A stretch of DNA of 64,000 bases from Bacteroidota bacterium (GTDB lineage Bacteria > Bacteroidota > Ignavibacteria > Tepidaquicellales > Tepidaquicellaceae), in NCBI GenBank assembly GCA_018266845.1, contig JAFDZO010000024.1, forward strand, positions 22,927-86,926, in the 5' to 3' direction. Positions 33,970 through 44,700 of this stretch are shown one piece after another. The translations under genes were made by a program, and so were the position numbers. The stretch's first letter is position 1. The number at the start of each line of letters is the position of its first letter. Under the pieces are notes generated by a model. The model made no database searches, was not told where the DNA came from, and saw nothing but the letters and a program-made list of their open reading frames with translations.

Positions 33970-35448
33970 CTAATTTTTCAATTTCCGAATCTCATTCTGC
34001 ATTTCGTTTATCAGCCATTCATTTTTTGGTGTCGGTTTAAAATTCTTCATTTTAAAAATTGCATCCGCCTTTTTCTTTTCCGAGTTTGAATAGTTAAAAT
34101 TCACCAGAGCGTTTAATCCCTCAATAAAATTAGTTCCGGTATTGTAATGGCTTCCTGTAAGTTTTTTGCTTTCTTTTAAATAGTGTCTGAAGGAATCTAT
34201 TGCTGAAACTAAGGTTTCTAAATATTCCGGCTTGTTTTTTATCAGCTTATAAAAATTTTTTATCTGAAGCTCGCGCACACGATAGTTAATTACCTCATCG
34301 AACATTTTGTAATCTGAAATGTGTTTAAGAGACAGCTCATAGTTTCCTTTGTAATGTTCAATATGAGCAGCTGCAAACATCTTCATATTGAACTGATGTT
34401 CCGGTAAAATTCTATTCAGATTATTTTTTACAAAATTTTCTGCCCAACCGGTTTCACCAAGATTCAAAGCTGCCGTCAAAGCTTTACTAAGGCTGAACAA
34501 AGTTAAACCCACTGCTTCCTCCTCAAAATAAATTCCTCTTTCTATTGCGAAGTTTATTATTTCAAATGTCATTCTTTTGTGTTTTTCATCATAATTCGTC
34601 GAAAGAAAATTCAGGAGGAGAGCAATATTATTCATTGAGTCTCTTTTCCCGAATGCGGAAATATTTTCTTCAAACATTTCTTTTAATACCGGAAAGTATT
34701 TTTCAAATTTTTCAGGATAGAGCAGGATAAGTAGATTGTAAATTGCCAGCTTCTGACTTAGAAAGTTTTCGCCTTCGCCTGTATATTCATCAATGTATTT
34801 TTCCAAATCAATATTTTTCAAAAACCCTGAAATGTTTTCCGAGGGGTTTTTAGGATTGTATTGATGTTTCTGTATGGAAATGCTTCCAAGAAGATACTTT
34901 GCATGGTGCAGAAAAAAACTCAATAAATTCTCTGATTCAGACTGGTAAATTTCAAATGTTTCATTCCCTTTTGAGACTAATCTTTTAGCAATAGTTCCGG
35001 AATTAAGAGTAAAGATTTTTTTTATGTAGTCAAAATGATTTACTCTGTTTTTTTTCAGATACTCATTTAAAAATAAATAAACTTCTTCAGCGCTTTTTCC
35101 GAGCTTGCGGATAATAAATTCATCCAGCAAACTTTCATTCCGGCTATAGATATTTTTCCTGAAAGAATTTACTGCAGTAAATTCTTCAGCAAATTTCAGC
35201 AGCTCCCAGTTATAGGTTTTAATTAGTTTGTTTTTCTTCTCATCGGTGTATTCAGTGCCTTTGAAATATTTTTTGATAAAGTCATTTTTTGAAATATTAA
35301 AGTGCGGATAATATTTTATCAAAAAATTAAAATAGCCGTTTAGGTTTCTTCCTTTTACAAAATAAGGTGATTTTAAAAAAAGACTGAACTCTTTCAGTTC
35401 ACTTTCTGAAAAGGTGCTGAGAAGCTCTGTTAGTTTTGTATTATTCAT
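33970..35448 (-). CDS. Hypothetical cytosolic helical protein
   Basis: A 492-residue protein with no signal peptide or membrane segment. It starts MNNTKLTELLSTFSESELKE and FSLFLKSPYFVKGRN, a pattern I have seen in Bacteroidota/Ignavibacteria hypothetical proteins but cannot tie to a named family. The sequence seems helical throughout and rich in Lys, Glu, Phe and Asn, compatible with a TPR-like or HEAT-like solenoid. It lies alone between two T9SS cargo genes, transcribed away from 35622. No function proposed. Confidence 0.7.
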   Translation of the reverse strand: MNNTKLTELLSTFSESELKEFSLFLKSPYFVKGRNLNGYFNFLIKYYPHFNISKNDFIKKYFKGTEYTDEKKNKLIKTYNWELLKFAEEFTAVNSFRKNIYSRNESLLDEFIIRKLGKSAEEVYLFLNEYLKKNRVNHFDYIKKIFTLNSGTIAKRLVSKGNETFEIYQSESENLLSFFLHHAKYLLGSISIQKHQYNPKNPSENISGFLKNIDLEKYIDEYTGEGENFLSQKLAIYNLLILLYPEKFEKYFPVLKEMFEENISAFGKRDSMNNIALLLNFLSTNYDEKHKRMTFEIINFAIERGIYFEEEAVGLTLFSLSKALTAALNLGETGWAENFVKNNLNRILPEHQFNMKMFAAAHIEHYKGNYELSLKHISDYKMFDEVINYRVRELQIKNFYKLIKNKPEYLETLVSAIDSFRHYLKESKKLTGSHYNTGTNFIEGLNALVNFNYSNSEKKKADAIFKMKNFKPTPKNEWLINEMQNEIRKLKN

Positions 35449-35621
35449 AAAATTGGCTGACTTTTGAATATTCCGAAAATAATAATAATTAGCAATTTAA
35501 AATGAATTTGATTTTAATATTCAGTCTTAACCGGCTGACTTTTGGAGATATTTCTCTTTGATGCGAAAATTAATATTGAATATTTTAAGCCAATATTAAA
35601 ATATTAAATAATTTATCCCTT

Positions 35622-36848
35622 ATGCTAAAGAAACTCACCTTTTTTTGTGTTACATTTTCGGTAATTACATTCTTCTTCTTCTCCGCAGTTTTTGCTCAAT
35701 GGACTCAATCATCTGCCGGAATAGGCACAGACAAGACAGTCGTCTCATTCGATTCACTTGGCAATAATTTTTATGCCGGGACTTATGATGCGGGTTTATA
35801 TCTTTCAACAAATAACGGCGCAAACTGGGCACGCACACCCTTAATAGCTGTGCAGATAAATGCTCTGGCAACAAACGCCGGAATACTATATGCAGGAGCA
35901 ACAAATATCAGCGGAGTAGGAGGCGTATTCCGCTCCACAAACAACGGCACTAACTGGGATAACACACTTTCAGGTTATAGTGTGTTTTCATTAGCTTCAA
36001 AAGATAATAATATTATAGCAGGCACAAACGGCAGCGGAATATTTCTTTCTACAAACGGCGGAATTAACTGGTCTTCGACTTCAGTAACGACGGGACTTGT
36101 TTCCGCAATAAAAACTATGGGTACCAGAATTTTTGCAGGAGTCGGAAACGGCGGAGTTTACGTTTCAACAAACAACGGCGCGAACTGGACTCAGACATCT
36201 TTGAACAACAAAACGGTTTATGCTTTCACTATCAGCGGTTCAAATATTTTCGCGGGAACTCAGGAGGGCACGGTGCATATTTCTACAGATAACGGAGCCA
36301 CATGGAATCTTACAGGAGGGTTAAGCGGAAACTTTGTTCTTTCGCTTGCATCAGCCGGCTCTAATATTTTTGCAGGAGTATATGCCTCAGGGTTTTATCA
36401 TTCGACAAATAACGGTGCAAACTGGGTGCAAAAAAATGACGGATTAACTCCCGGCGCAACATACATATATGCTTTGGGTGTTAAGAACAACTTTATCTAT
36501 GCTGGCACATTGAGCTTTTCGTTATGGCGAAGAAACCTGACAGTATTAATATCAGATGTCAGGCAGATTTCATCGGCAGTTCCTGAGAATTATTCTTTAA
36601 TGCAGAATTATCCTAATCCTTTTAATCCGGTTACAAAAATAAATTTCAGCATACCGAAATCGGGAAATGCCGTATTAAAGGTTTTTAATTCAAGCGGAAT
36701 GGAAGTAGAGACTTTGGTAAATCAAAATTTGACTGCGGGAACATACTCCGTTGATTTTGGAAATTCAAATCTTGCAAGCGGAATTTATTTTTATACACTT
36801 TCAGCCGGCGGATTCAAGGAAACAAAAAAAATGATGCTGGTGAAGTAG
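35622..36848 (+). CDS. Secreted BNR-repeat beta-propeller with T9SS sorting domain
   Basis: A 408-residue exported protein. The signal peptide ends near SAVFAQ (about 27). Six or more very regular repeats follow, each with an Asp-box-like turn: LSTNNGANWA, RSTNNGTNWD, LSTNGGINWS, VSTNNGANWT, ISTDNGATWN, HSTNNGANWV, spaced by IFAG or IIAG strands. The tail is a T9SS type A domain (QNYPNPFNPVTKINF, VFNSSGMEVETL, GIYFYTLSAG...KKMMLVK). No enzyme residues recognised. Similar in design to the genes at 28651 and 38779, so a family of secreted propellers is encoded here. Confidence 0.87.
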   Translation: MLKKLTFFCVTFSVITFFFFSAVFAQWTQSSAGIGTDKTVVSFDSLGNNFYAGTYDAGLYLSTNNGANWARTPLIAVQINALATNAGILYAGATNISGVGGVFRSTNNGTNWDNTLSGYSVFSLASKDNNIIAGTNGSGIFLSTNGGINWSSTSVTTGLVSAIKTMGTRIFAGVGNGGVYVSTNNGANWTQTSLNNKTVYAFTISGSNIFAGTQEGTVHISTDNGATWNLTGGLSGNFVLSLASAGSNIFAGVYASGFYHSTNNGANWVQKNDGLTPGATYIYALGVKNNFIYAGTLSFSLWRRNLTVLISDVRQISSAVPENYSLMQNYPNPFNPVTKINFSIPKSGNAVLKVFNSSGMEVETLVNQNLTAGTYSVDFGNSNLASGIYFYTLSAGGFKETKKMMLVK

Positions 36849-37026
36849 TGTCATTTTTTTATGATGTTAAAGAAGATTTTATTCCAAAGGATATAAAGTG
36901 ATTTTTCCTTAAAAAAAAACAAAATTGTAAATATTTTAAAAGCTATTTTTCAGTTGTTAAAGGGGAATTTAATTAACGAGTTTTAATATTTTATTGAGTT
37001 TGTGAACTTTGTAAATGTAAATATCT

Positions 37027-38262
37027 TCAATAAATTTTCACTATTTTCCCTGTAATAGATCCTTTATCAGTTTGTACCTTAACAAAATAAATTCCTTTAG
37101 GAAAACTACTGAGTTCAATTACATCGGAAAAATATTCTCCTATTAATTTACCAACTACGTCATAGACTTTAACACTATTAAGACGCTCATTGCCTAGAGT
37201 AATTTTTAAATTACTGTTTACTAATTTTGAAAAACTTACACCGGAACTTGATGCCGAATTGGAGTTCTGATTAATGATTGTTGGTTTGGAATAAATTGGC
37301 CCGATATAACTTTTGGCAACGACTACATGGTCGAAATACAAATCGTTAATATGTCCGGCACTACCTACATCGGAATAATTTTTTAACCATATATAGTTTA
37401 ACTTTAGAACCTGATTATTCCTCCATTGAAAACCCTCAAAAGGCAGCCCTGTTCCATTGGTAAAATCTTGCCAATTCCAAGTTCCGTTTGGAAACTGATA
37501 ACCGTAATGAGATACTTGCACTCCGTTTATCCACATCTTTAATTCACCTGTTTTACTTGTTACCGGATTATTCATTTTGACCATTACTTCAATACAAGTC
37601 CATTGAGACATATTTATGGTTGATACAGGATTGGAGTTTATGAAACCATTTCCCCAATAATACCCTGTACCTGTAAGTGGATTAGTATCATTAGATTGAT
37701 GCATACCCATCCAATAATTGTAATAGCCGAAGTAGGAAGAGTTCTGAGGAAATCTTGTTGCTCCGCGAACTTCCGTACCAACATGAAATGCTGAATCTCC
37801 TGCAGGTTTATATCCAGCGTGATTACCCGGGTAACTGGTTGACGGATAATTACCCCCTATCCAAACACCGGAATGGTGAAAGGTACTCGAATTGTTATAC
37901 TTTATATAATAACGAACAAAGATTGAATCACTAATTCCTGTCAGAAATCTTTTGAAAATATAAGTATCTTCATTTTGAGTGCTTCCAATAATAGTTGTAA
38001 GTTTACAAGATTTGCTGCCGGGACTGCCCGGCGGAACTGTAGCGCCGAAGTTAATATTTGTAAGCACTGAAGATTTATTAGTCCATCCGGTTAACATTTC
38101 AGTAATTGTTGGTTCTTCAAACATTTCAACAAACAAAACATTAGGATCAAATTGTATGCTATCGTCTCCCGGGTAATTATTTGCAATTTGACCAATTGAA
38201 CTTTTTGAAAAGAACAAAATGGTAAGCATTACAATTAACTGCACTCTTGAAATTTTTTTCAT
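37027..38262 (-). CDS. Secreted lectin/lyase-like protein with T9SS-type tail
   Basis: A 411-residue exported protein. A signal peptide (about 1-25, SSIGQ) is followed by a beta-rich domain (about 40-320) with TYIFKRFLTGISDSIFVRYY, then HHSGVWIGGNYPSTSYPG and VGTEVRG, and WTCIEVMVKMN with WINGVQVSHYG; this set recalls polysaccharide-lyase/concanavalin-A-like jelly rolls that bind glycans. The last 75 residues (NSVKVYDVVGKLIGEYF, FPKGIYFVKVQT) form a shorter T9SS-type domain without the NPFNP box. A role in glycan binding or cleavage is inferred, and the active site is not assigned. Confidence 0.65.
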   Translation of the reverse strand: MKKISRVQLIVMLTILFFSKSSIGQIANNYPGDDSIQFDPNVLFVEMFEEPTITEMLTGWTNKSSVLTNINFGATVPPGSPGSKSCKLTTIIGSTQNEDTYIFKRFLTGISDSIFVRYYIKYNNSSTFHHSGVWIGGNYPSTSYPGNHAGYKPAGDSAFHVGTEVRGATRFPQNSSYFGYYNYWMGMHQSNDTNPLTGTGYYWGNGFINSNPVSTINMSQWTCIEVMVKMNNPVTSKTGELKMWINGVQVSHYGYQFPNGTWNWQDFTNGTGLPFEGFQWRNNQVLKLNYIWLKNYSDVGSAGHINDLYFDHVVVAKSYIGPIYSKPTIINQNSNSASSSGVSFSKLVNSNLKITLGNERLNSVKVYDVVGKLIGEYFSDVIELSSFPKGIYFVKVQTDKGSITGKIVKIY

Positions 38263-38778
38263 ACTGGTAATTATAAATTAATGAAGTCGCTTAGAAGCGA
38301 ATTACCTAAAGTGGGGATAATTTAAGAAACTTGTGGATATTTTATATCGGGAATTAAATATATTCTTGGGCACTTCTAATTTCAAGCGAAAAATACGTAT
38401 GTTTTAATGTTCGGAGTTTACATAGAATTTCCAAAAGCAGCAATCTCAGGTTATCAAAAAATTTTCTTCGCATTACTATTGGTAGGCGGAGTTTTATTTA
38501 CTTCTTATAAATAATAAATTAAATTGTTTAGGTTAAGTTTTTTCGTTCAGATTATAGAAATCTACTCCTAGAACTTGCTCAATAAAGTTCGTCAAAAATT
38601 TAGCAATGGAACGAAATTTGATTTTCTGGTACTGAAAAACAGCAGTGCTTCTATGAAAATTCGTCATTGATAAAAAAGCAGCTCTAACAATTTTGATTTT
38701 TGTAAAATTTTTTCCTACTATTCTCGCTTTTTTATTCTTTGCAGAATATATAATTTTATATACAAATTAATTTCTGCT
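38263..38778. other. Long AT-rich intergenic region
   Basis: About 515 bases between divergent genes. Apart from a possible 35-residue small ORF at 38407-38514 nothing can be named; promoters for both neighbours should lie here. Confidence 0.4.
38407..38514 (+). CDS. Possible 35-residue single-helix membrane peptide
   Basis: ATG at 38407 opens 35 codons: a soluble start (MFGVYIEFPKAAISGYQK) and a hydrophobic helix (IFFALLLVGGVLF) ending in TSYK. The composition looks protein-like in a region where random frames are mostly poor. No ribosome-binding or family evidence. Confidence 0.25.
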   Translation: MFGVYIEFPKAAISGYQKIFFALLLVGGVLFTSYK

Positions 38779-40926
38779 ATGAAAAAGTATATACTTTCCC
38801 TTACCGGGTTTTTAATAATTACATTCAGCTTTTCATCATCTTACTCTCAATGGGTGATGAGAAGTCCATACCCTACAGTGAATGACGTTTATGATTTTCA
38901 CGCATTCAACGCCATTAATATAATTGCAGTCTCTTATGGGATCAGCATAGGAGAATCAATGCTTTCTTTCGACGGAGGCATAACATGGAGCGTTCAGAGC
39001 GCCTCGCCCGAAAGACCGTATAGAAGAGTAGTATTTGTTAATGCGCAGACAGGTTATGCAATCGGCGGAGGACCAACGGATAAGCCGGTGAAATCAACTA
39101 ACGGCGGATTGAACTGGACGGCGCTTTCCGGTTCGATTGACACAACTAAGTATGGAGTGAAATTCATTGATGCAATGACAGGATGGATGATGGGATTTAA
39201 CGGCTTCATTCAAAAAACAACTGACGGCGGAGCGACGTGGATAAGCCAGTCAAATCCGGGTGTAACAACGAAAACTATCTGGTGCACCGATGCGACCGAT
39301 GCAAATACTGTTTGGGGAAGCGCAAGCGATAATACAATTATAAAATCCACTAACGGAGGAGCAGCATTTACTTTGCTTCCAACTATCTTTAGACCTAATA
39401 CTGATGATTTTCGTTATATAAAATTTCTTACAACCGGAACCGGGCAAACGGGATTTGTTTTTGGTGAAAGGCAGAGAATTGCGCGCACAACAAATGGCGG
39501 CGCAAACTGGGATTCCGTTTATGCAAACAATACGGGTTCAGTAGTTTTATATTCTGCTGATTTTAATTCAGTTTTCACAGCGGGGCTTGCAGTTGGAAGC
39601 AGCGGAACAATCTTAAGAACAACAAATCTCGGCACAACTTGGGACGTGATAACAACTTCATTCACGGACGATTTCTTCAGTGTAAAATTTGCCGATAACA
39701 ATACAGTTTATATTGGAGGAAAGAACGGGAGAATTTTAAAATCAACAGATGCCGGTTTAACGTGGAGTGATATGAGCAGAAGAATTTATTCCGGTACGCT
39801 AAACGGAGTTTCATTCGGAAATAATAATGTAGGATTTGTATCAGGCACAACAGGATTTATCGCAAAGACAACAAATCAGGGGCTTACTTATACAACTTTA
39901 AACTCAGGGGTAACAGTTGAGCTTGATAATATAAAAGCGGTAGATGCAAACACTGCGTATGTTGTCGGCGACGGAGGAACGATACTGAAAACCTCAAACG
40001 GCGGAACGAACTGGGCAGCGCTTACATCGGGCACAACTCAGGATTTGCTTGGAATAGATTTTCTGGATGCGCAAACCGGATTTGTAGGCGGGGCTGCAAG
40101 CACTGTTTTAAAAACAACTAACGGCGGCGCAAACTGGACGGCAATGTCCGCTCCTGAAGCAGATTTCTTAACATGGAACATGGACTTTTTAAATTTGAAC
40201 ACAGGATATATTTGCGGAAGCTTAAACGGAAAAGTTTATAAAACAACAAATTCGGGGCAGACATGGACTCAGCAATTAAATGACGGAACAATGATAGGTA
40301 TGTATGCAATAAGTTTTGTGAACGACCAGACGGGATATTGCGCAGGCGGAAGCGGCAAGACATATAAAACAACTAACGGAGGAACGAACTGGGTCGCCGG
40401 ACCGACACTCGGGGCAAGCATCTGGGGAATGGACTTTGCAAATGCGCTAAACGGCATTGCTGTTGGCGGAAGCGGATATACATATATGACGACTGACGGA
40501 GGAGCAACGTGGAACGCGCCGCCGAGATTGACATTTAACCAGCTAAATGCAGTTCATTTTAATGATGATGGGAATTTTGCTTGGGCAGTAGGAAATCTTG
40601 GACTGCTGCTCCAGTATGATAATCCGCTGGTAAACGTAACGCAGACAGGAACAACTGCGCCGGAGAAATTTTTGCTTGAGCAGAATTATCCTAATCCGTT
40701 TAATCCGAATACAGTCATTAGTTATCAGCTGCCGGCTGACGGATTTGTAACGCTGAAAGTTTACGATATGATGGGAAGGGAAGCCGCAAGTCTTGTAAAT
40801 ACGAATCAAACAGCGGGCAGTTATTCAGTGAGCTTTAACGCTTCAAATCTTTCAAGCGGAGTATATTATTATAAAATCGAAACGGGAGACTTTTCAGAGA
40901 CAAAGAAAATGTTGCTTGTGAAGTGA
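38779..40926 (+). CDS. Large secreted YCF48-like beta-propeller with T9SS sorting domain
   Basis: A 715-residue exported protein. The signal peptide ends near SSYSQ (about 23). About thirteen Asp-box-like turns follow, for example KSTNGGLNWT, KTTDGGATWI, RTTNGGANWD, KTSNGGTNWA, KTTNSGQTWT, KTTNGGTNWV, MTTDGGATWN, each preceded by a strand such as FVNAQTGYAIGG or FLDAQTGFVGG, the YCF48 pattern. That number of blades implies two stacked propellers. A T9SS type A domain ends it (QNYPNPFNPNTVISY, VYDMMGREAASL, GVYYYKIETG...KKMLLVK). Function not known; no catalytic motif. A terminator follows. Confidence 0.88.
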   Translation: MKKYILSLTGFLIITFSFSSSYSQWVMRSPYPTVNDVYDFHAFNAINIIAVSYGISIGESMLSFDGGITWSVQSASPERPYRRVVFVNAQTGYAIGGGPTDKPVKSTNGGLNWTALSGSIDTTKYGVKFIDAMTGWMMGFNGFIQKTTDGGATWISQSNPGVTTKTIWCTDATDANTVWGSASDNTIIKSTNGGAAFTLLPTIFRPNTDDFRYIKFLTTGTGQTGFVFGERQRIARTTNGGANWDSVYANNTGSVVLYSADFNSVFTAGLAVGSSGTILRTTNLGTTWDVITTSFTDDFFSVKFADNNTVYIGGKNGRILKSTDAGLTWSDMSRRIYSGTLNGVSFGNNNVGFVSGTTGFIAKTTNQGLTYTTLNSGVTVELDNIKAVDANTAYVVGDGGTILKTSNGGTNWAALTSGTTQDLLGIDFLDAQTGFVGGAASTVLKTTNGGANWTAMSAPEADFLTWNMDFLNLNTGYICGSLNGKVYKTTNSGQTWTQQLNDGTMIGMYAISFVNDQTGYCAGGSGKTYKTTNGGTNWVAGPTLGASIWGMDFANALNGIAVGGSGYTYMTTDGGATWNAPPRLTFNQLNAVHFNDDGNFAWAVGNLGLLLQYDNPLVNVTQTGTTAPEKFLLEQNYPNPFNPNTVISYQLPADGFVTLKVYDMMGREAASLVNTNQTAGSYSVSFNASNLSSGVYYYKIETGDFSETKKMLLVK

Positions 40927-40954
40927 TTTATTTTAACTAATATGAAATTTTTTC

Positions 40955-40993
40955 AACAGCGCTCAATGAAAATTCAGCGCTGTTTTTTTTTGC
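40955..40993 (+). terminator. Rho-independent terminator
   Basis: AACAGCGCT (40955-40963) pairs with AGCGCTGTT (40976-40984), followed by a run of Ts, 29 bases after the stop of the propeller gene. Confidence 0.85.
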
Positions 40994-41068
40994 AATGAAA
41001 ATTGAATTAAATTTGTTTTCGGAATTGAGTAAATTCTTTTATCAATAAAGTAAATATTAAAACATTTA

Positions 41069-41527
41069 ATGAAAAACATTCTTTTTATTTTTGCTGCTTT
41101 TCTTTTAATTTATGCAGGTTGTAAGTCTGATGATTCAAATCCTACAACTCCGACAACAGGGGAAGTGGAAATGGCAAGCGTATCCTATGATTCTGTTTAT
41201 AGCATTTTTGCCGGAAGCTCAGTAACACAGACAAGAAATTTTGGTTCGAGCGCATTAAACTTTACCGATAGAGACAGCACAAGGCTTTCTTTTTCTTATA
41301 AAGGCTCAAGCAACGGAAACGATACATTGTTTTATATAACCGATGCTTCAAATGCGCGCCTTTATACATTAGTTGATGCAACTCCAACAAGCTCATACAG
41401 AACAGTAAATGTTACTGTTCCATCAATAAAAGTTAATGCATTATTTTACTATACAATAAGAGCGAGAACTACAGGAAGTAATCTGCCGTATATGGTTATA
41501 AAAGATTTCAAGATGTATAAAAGGTAA
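41069..41527 (+). CDS. Small hypothetical lipoprotein
   Basis: A 152-residue lipoprotein. The signal peptide MKNILFIFAAFLLIYAGC contains the lipobox IYAGC with the acylated cysteine at 18, followed by KSDDSNPTTPTTGE, a typical flexible linker. The rest is a small beta-rich domain (VSYDSVYSIFAGSSVTQTRN, YTIRARTTGSNLPYMVIKDF) of unknown family, perhaps a jelly-roll or immunoglobulin-like fold. There are terminators on both sides (40955, 41553), so it is a single-gene unit. Confidence 0.75.
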   Translation: MKNILFIFAAFLLIYAGCKSDDSNPTTPTTGEVEMASVSYDSVYSIFAGSSVTQTRNFGSSALNFTDRDSTRLSFSYKGSSNGNDTLFYITDASNARLYTLVDATPTSSYRTVNVTVPSIKVNALFYYTIRARTTGSNLPYMVIKDFKMYKR

Positions 41528-41552
41528 ATTCTTTTAAATTCTAAAGACTTCC

Positions 41553-41586
41553 AAGCCCTTTGTTTTTAGGAATAAAGGGCTTTTTT
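41553..41586 (+). terminator. Rho-independent terminator after the lipoprotein gene
   Basis: AAGCCCTTT (41553-41561) pairs with AAAGGGCTT (41574-41582), followed by TTTT. Confidence 0.85.
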
Positions 41587-41748
41587 ATGCTTATTTTATA
41601 GCTTTTTTACTCCAGTATGCAGTATTGAAACTGTTCTTTAAGTTGTAGGAGTACATAAAACTACAAAAAATAAATACTTGGCTCACCACATTATGGCATA
41701 GAATTTGAATATATATGTGTTAATTTTGATTAATTTTACTTTACCCCA

Positions 41749-44700
41749 ATGAAAAAAATATTTCTTCTTCTTTTAATAAGTTTTATCTCAGTTAAAGCTT
41801 ATTCTCAATCGGTTTCTCCGGTTATTGAAAACGTTACTAACTACGGAAACGGCAATTATTTAGTGCTTTATGGATACAATAATACGTCCGGCTCAGTTCA
41901 AAATATTCCGGTAAACAGCGGAGTCGGATTAAAGAATTTTTTTACATCGGGAGCTATAAACAGAGGTCAGCCGACTACTTTTCAAATGGGGAGGCAGGTT
42001 GGCGTATGGAGTCTTTTTGTAACTTACGGAACATCCCTAACATGGAACTTAACCGGCAAAACAGCAACCTGCGCGACAAAGAATATAACAGCGGCTATAA
42101 CGGATAATCTTAGTGTTATGCCTATTGTAGGAAATCAGGTTACTTATACTATAAAATATGCCAATAATGAAGCAGCTAATATGTCAGACGGAGTTTTGAC
42201 AGATTCGATTCCTGACGGAACTTCTTTCGTATCTGCTACAGGGGGCGGAATTGCATCAGGCAATGTTGTAACATGGGCAGTCGGAACTCTCGCAAGCTCT
42301 GGAAGCGGTACTGTTACCGTTACTTTGCTTGTAACTTCGTCGCAGGCAATTTACAAATCAAAAGTTTATCTGGCAGGCAAGTTCAGCGGAGCAAACTTCA
42401 GAGCGTTTGCATCGGATGAAAATACAGGACAGACTACAAGAACTACGGATAGTTCATACATCGCTGCTTTTGAAGATTTAAAAGGAAGCGGATGGAACGA
42501 CTGGGATGTAAACGATTTTGTTGTAGGAATAAGAGAGAGAGTTACTTTTAATAATGCAAACGAGATAACGCAAATAGTATTTGACTACGAAGCATTAGCA
42601 AGAGGTTCGGCATTTGTAAACTCGTTTTTACATTCGATAAAAATTCCGGGAAGCTCGACTGCTACATTAGTTGTAAAAGATTCAAACGGCGTAGCGGTTC
42701 CGGGCTTAGGATTTACAAACCAAAATTTCAGCGAAGCGGTGGATGCAAAAGTATTCCCGAATACATACAATGCTTTGCCTCCCCAGCCGGGAAGAACTTT
42801 TTCAAATGTAGAAACTCAGCAGGTCGGAGTTATTAAAGGATATACTGCAACTCTGACGATTATAACCGACCCAAACTCGGTTAATGGCAGTAACTATACC
42901 AGAGAAAACTCAAGACCGTACTTAATAAATGAGCTTAACAAACAAATTGATATTGCCTCTATCGCTGGCACATTGGGCAACACTCAAAACGTAGATAATA
43001 ATGTTGATGCAGGAACGCAGCTTTACGGATATTTTTTAGATTTGGCATATAGGCTTCCATATAACTGGAAATGGCCCCTTGAAGGTCCGCCGAGCGCAAT
43101 CTGGAGGTCTTTCCCTAAATTTAATGATTATATTTTAAGCTCAAGAACTGTTTCGGCAGACTGGTACACTGTGCCGGATACAAGCCTTGTTTGGAACAGA
43201 AGAGTTGTAACAACGGACTTTGCTTTTACAGGAGAAAAAAATATTAACTCATTCTTAAAGAGGTTACAGAATTATGGAAATCAATCAGATGAGTTAATTT
43301 TTCTGGATTCAGCAGGAAGTTTCTTCAGCTCTCCGAAGTTAGCAGATATTGATAATGATAATAAACTTGAAATATTAATCGGCTCTTACGACAAAAAGTT
43401 TCATGCTTATAAAACAAACGGAACAGAAGTAAGCGGCTTCCCGGTAACAACGGGCGGACTAATCCGTTCTACAGCGGCAGTTTATCTAAATCCAAACGGC
43501 TCGCGTGTAATAGCATTCGGTTCGGATGACGGCAAGCTTTACGCAGTTGATAAAAACGGAGCGAACTTGCCCGGATTCCCCGTACAGACACCAAAGGCAA
43601 TAAAGTCTTCACCTATGATAGTTGATTTAAACAACGACGGGCAGAGAGAGATAGTTGTTCTTTCGGGCGACGGGAAAATGTATGCTTACTCTTTTAACGG
43701 GACAGCATTATCGGGCTTTCCTGCGCAAATACAAAATACGGAAGATAATTTTGGCAATATTATCATAATGCCTTCACCGGCTGCGGTTGACTTAGACGGC
43801 AACGGAACAAAGGAAATTGTAATAGGAACGTTAGATAAATCATTAAAAGTTTTAAATTCGGACGGAAGCGTGAGATTCACCAAAACTTTAGACAGCGCAG
43901 TTTATTCTTCACCTCTAATTGCAAAGGTAAACAGCTCAACCTATAGAATAATAATTGCCACGGCATCGGGAAAAATATATTTGTTTGATAATTTAGGAAA
44001 TCTCGTTACATCAAGAAGCTTAGGTTCAGGCTTTGTTTCATCTCCTGTGCTTGCAGATTTAGATAAAACAGGAACTCCGCAGTTGATAGCAGCTACATTG
44101 GGCGGGGAAATTTACAAGCTGAATCCTCTGACTCTTGCAACAATGTGGTCATTGCCTACAGGGCAGCAGATTTATTCTTCGCCGGTAATTGCAGACGTTG
44201 ACGGCGATAATTATTTAGATATGGTTTTTGGCGGGCAAAACGGATTCCTGATTCCGTTAACAAGGCAGGGATACTTGGTTGATTCAACAACAATGGCTGC
44301 AATAGAGCCGTTCAATAGCTGGATAATTTCAACTTCGGCAATAGGGGATATTGACAGAGACGGAAAAATTGATATTGTTGCGGCTTCCATGGATAAAAAA
44401 ATAAAAGCTTTCAGCCTGCCTGCGACTACAGTTAACACAAAAGTCTGGTGGAGTTCTTTCGGAAATGATTTAGGCAATACAAGGGTGGCTGATTCGTTGA
44501 CATCAGTCGGCATTATGAATAACAACATAGTTGCAGATAAGTATGCGCTTGAGCAAAACTATCCAAATCCTTTTAATCCTGCGACAAAGATATTGTTCAG
44601 CATTCCGAAATCTGAGTTTGTAACAGTGAAGATTTTTGATATGACGGGAAAAGAAATAGCGCAATTAGTGAATAGTGAATTGAAGGCAGGAGTATATGAA

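Noticed and set aside
35800..36450. Tandem DNA repeats in the propeller genes read as a satellite or CRISPR
   Set aside because: The similarity follows codons of the Asp-box turn (STNNGANW), so it is protein repeat structure, not a DNA element.
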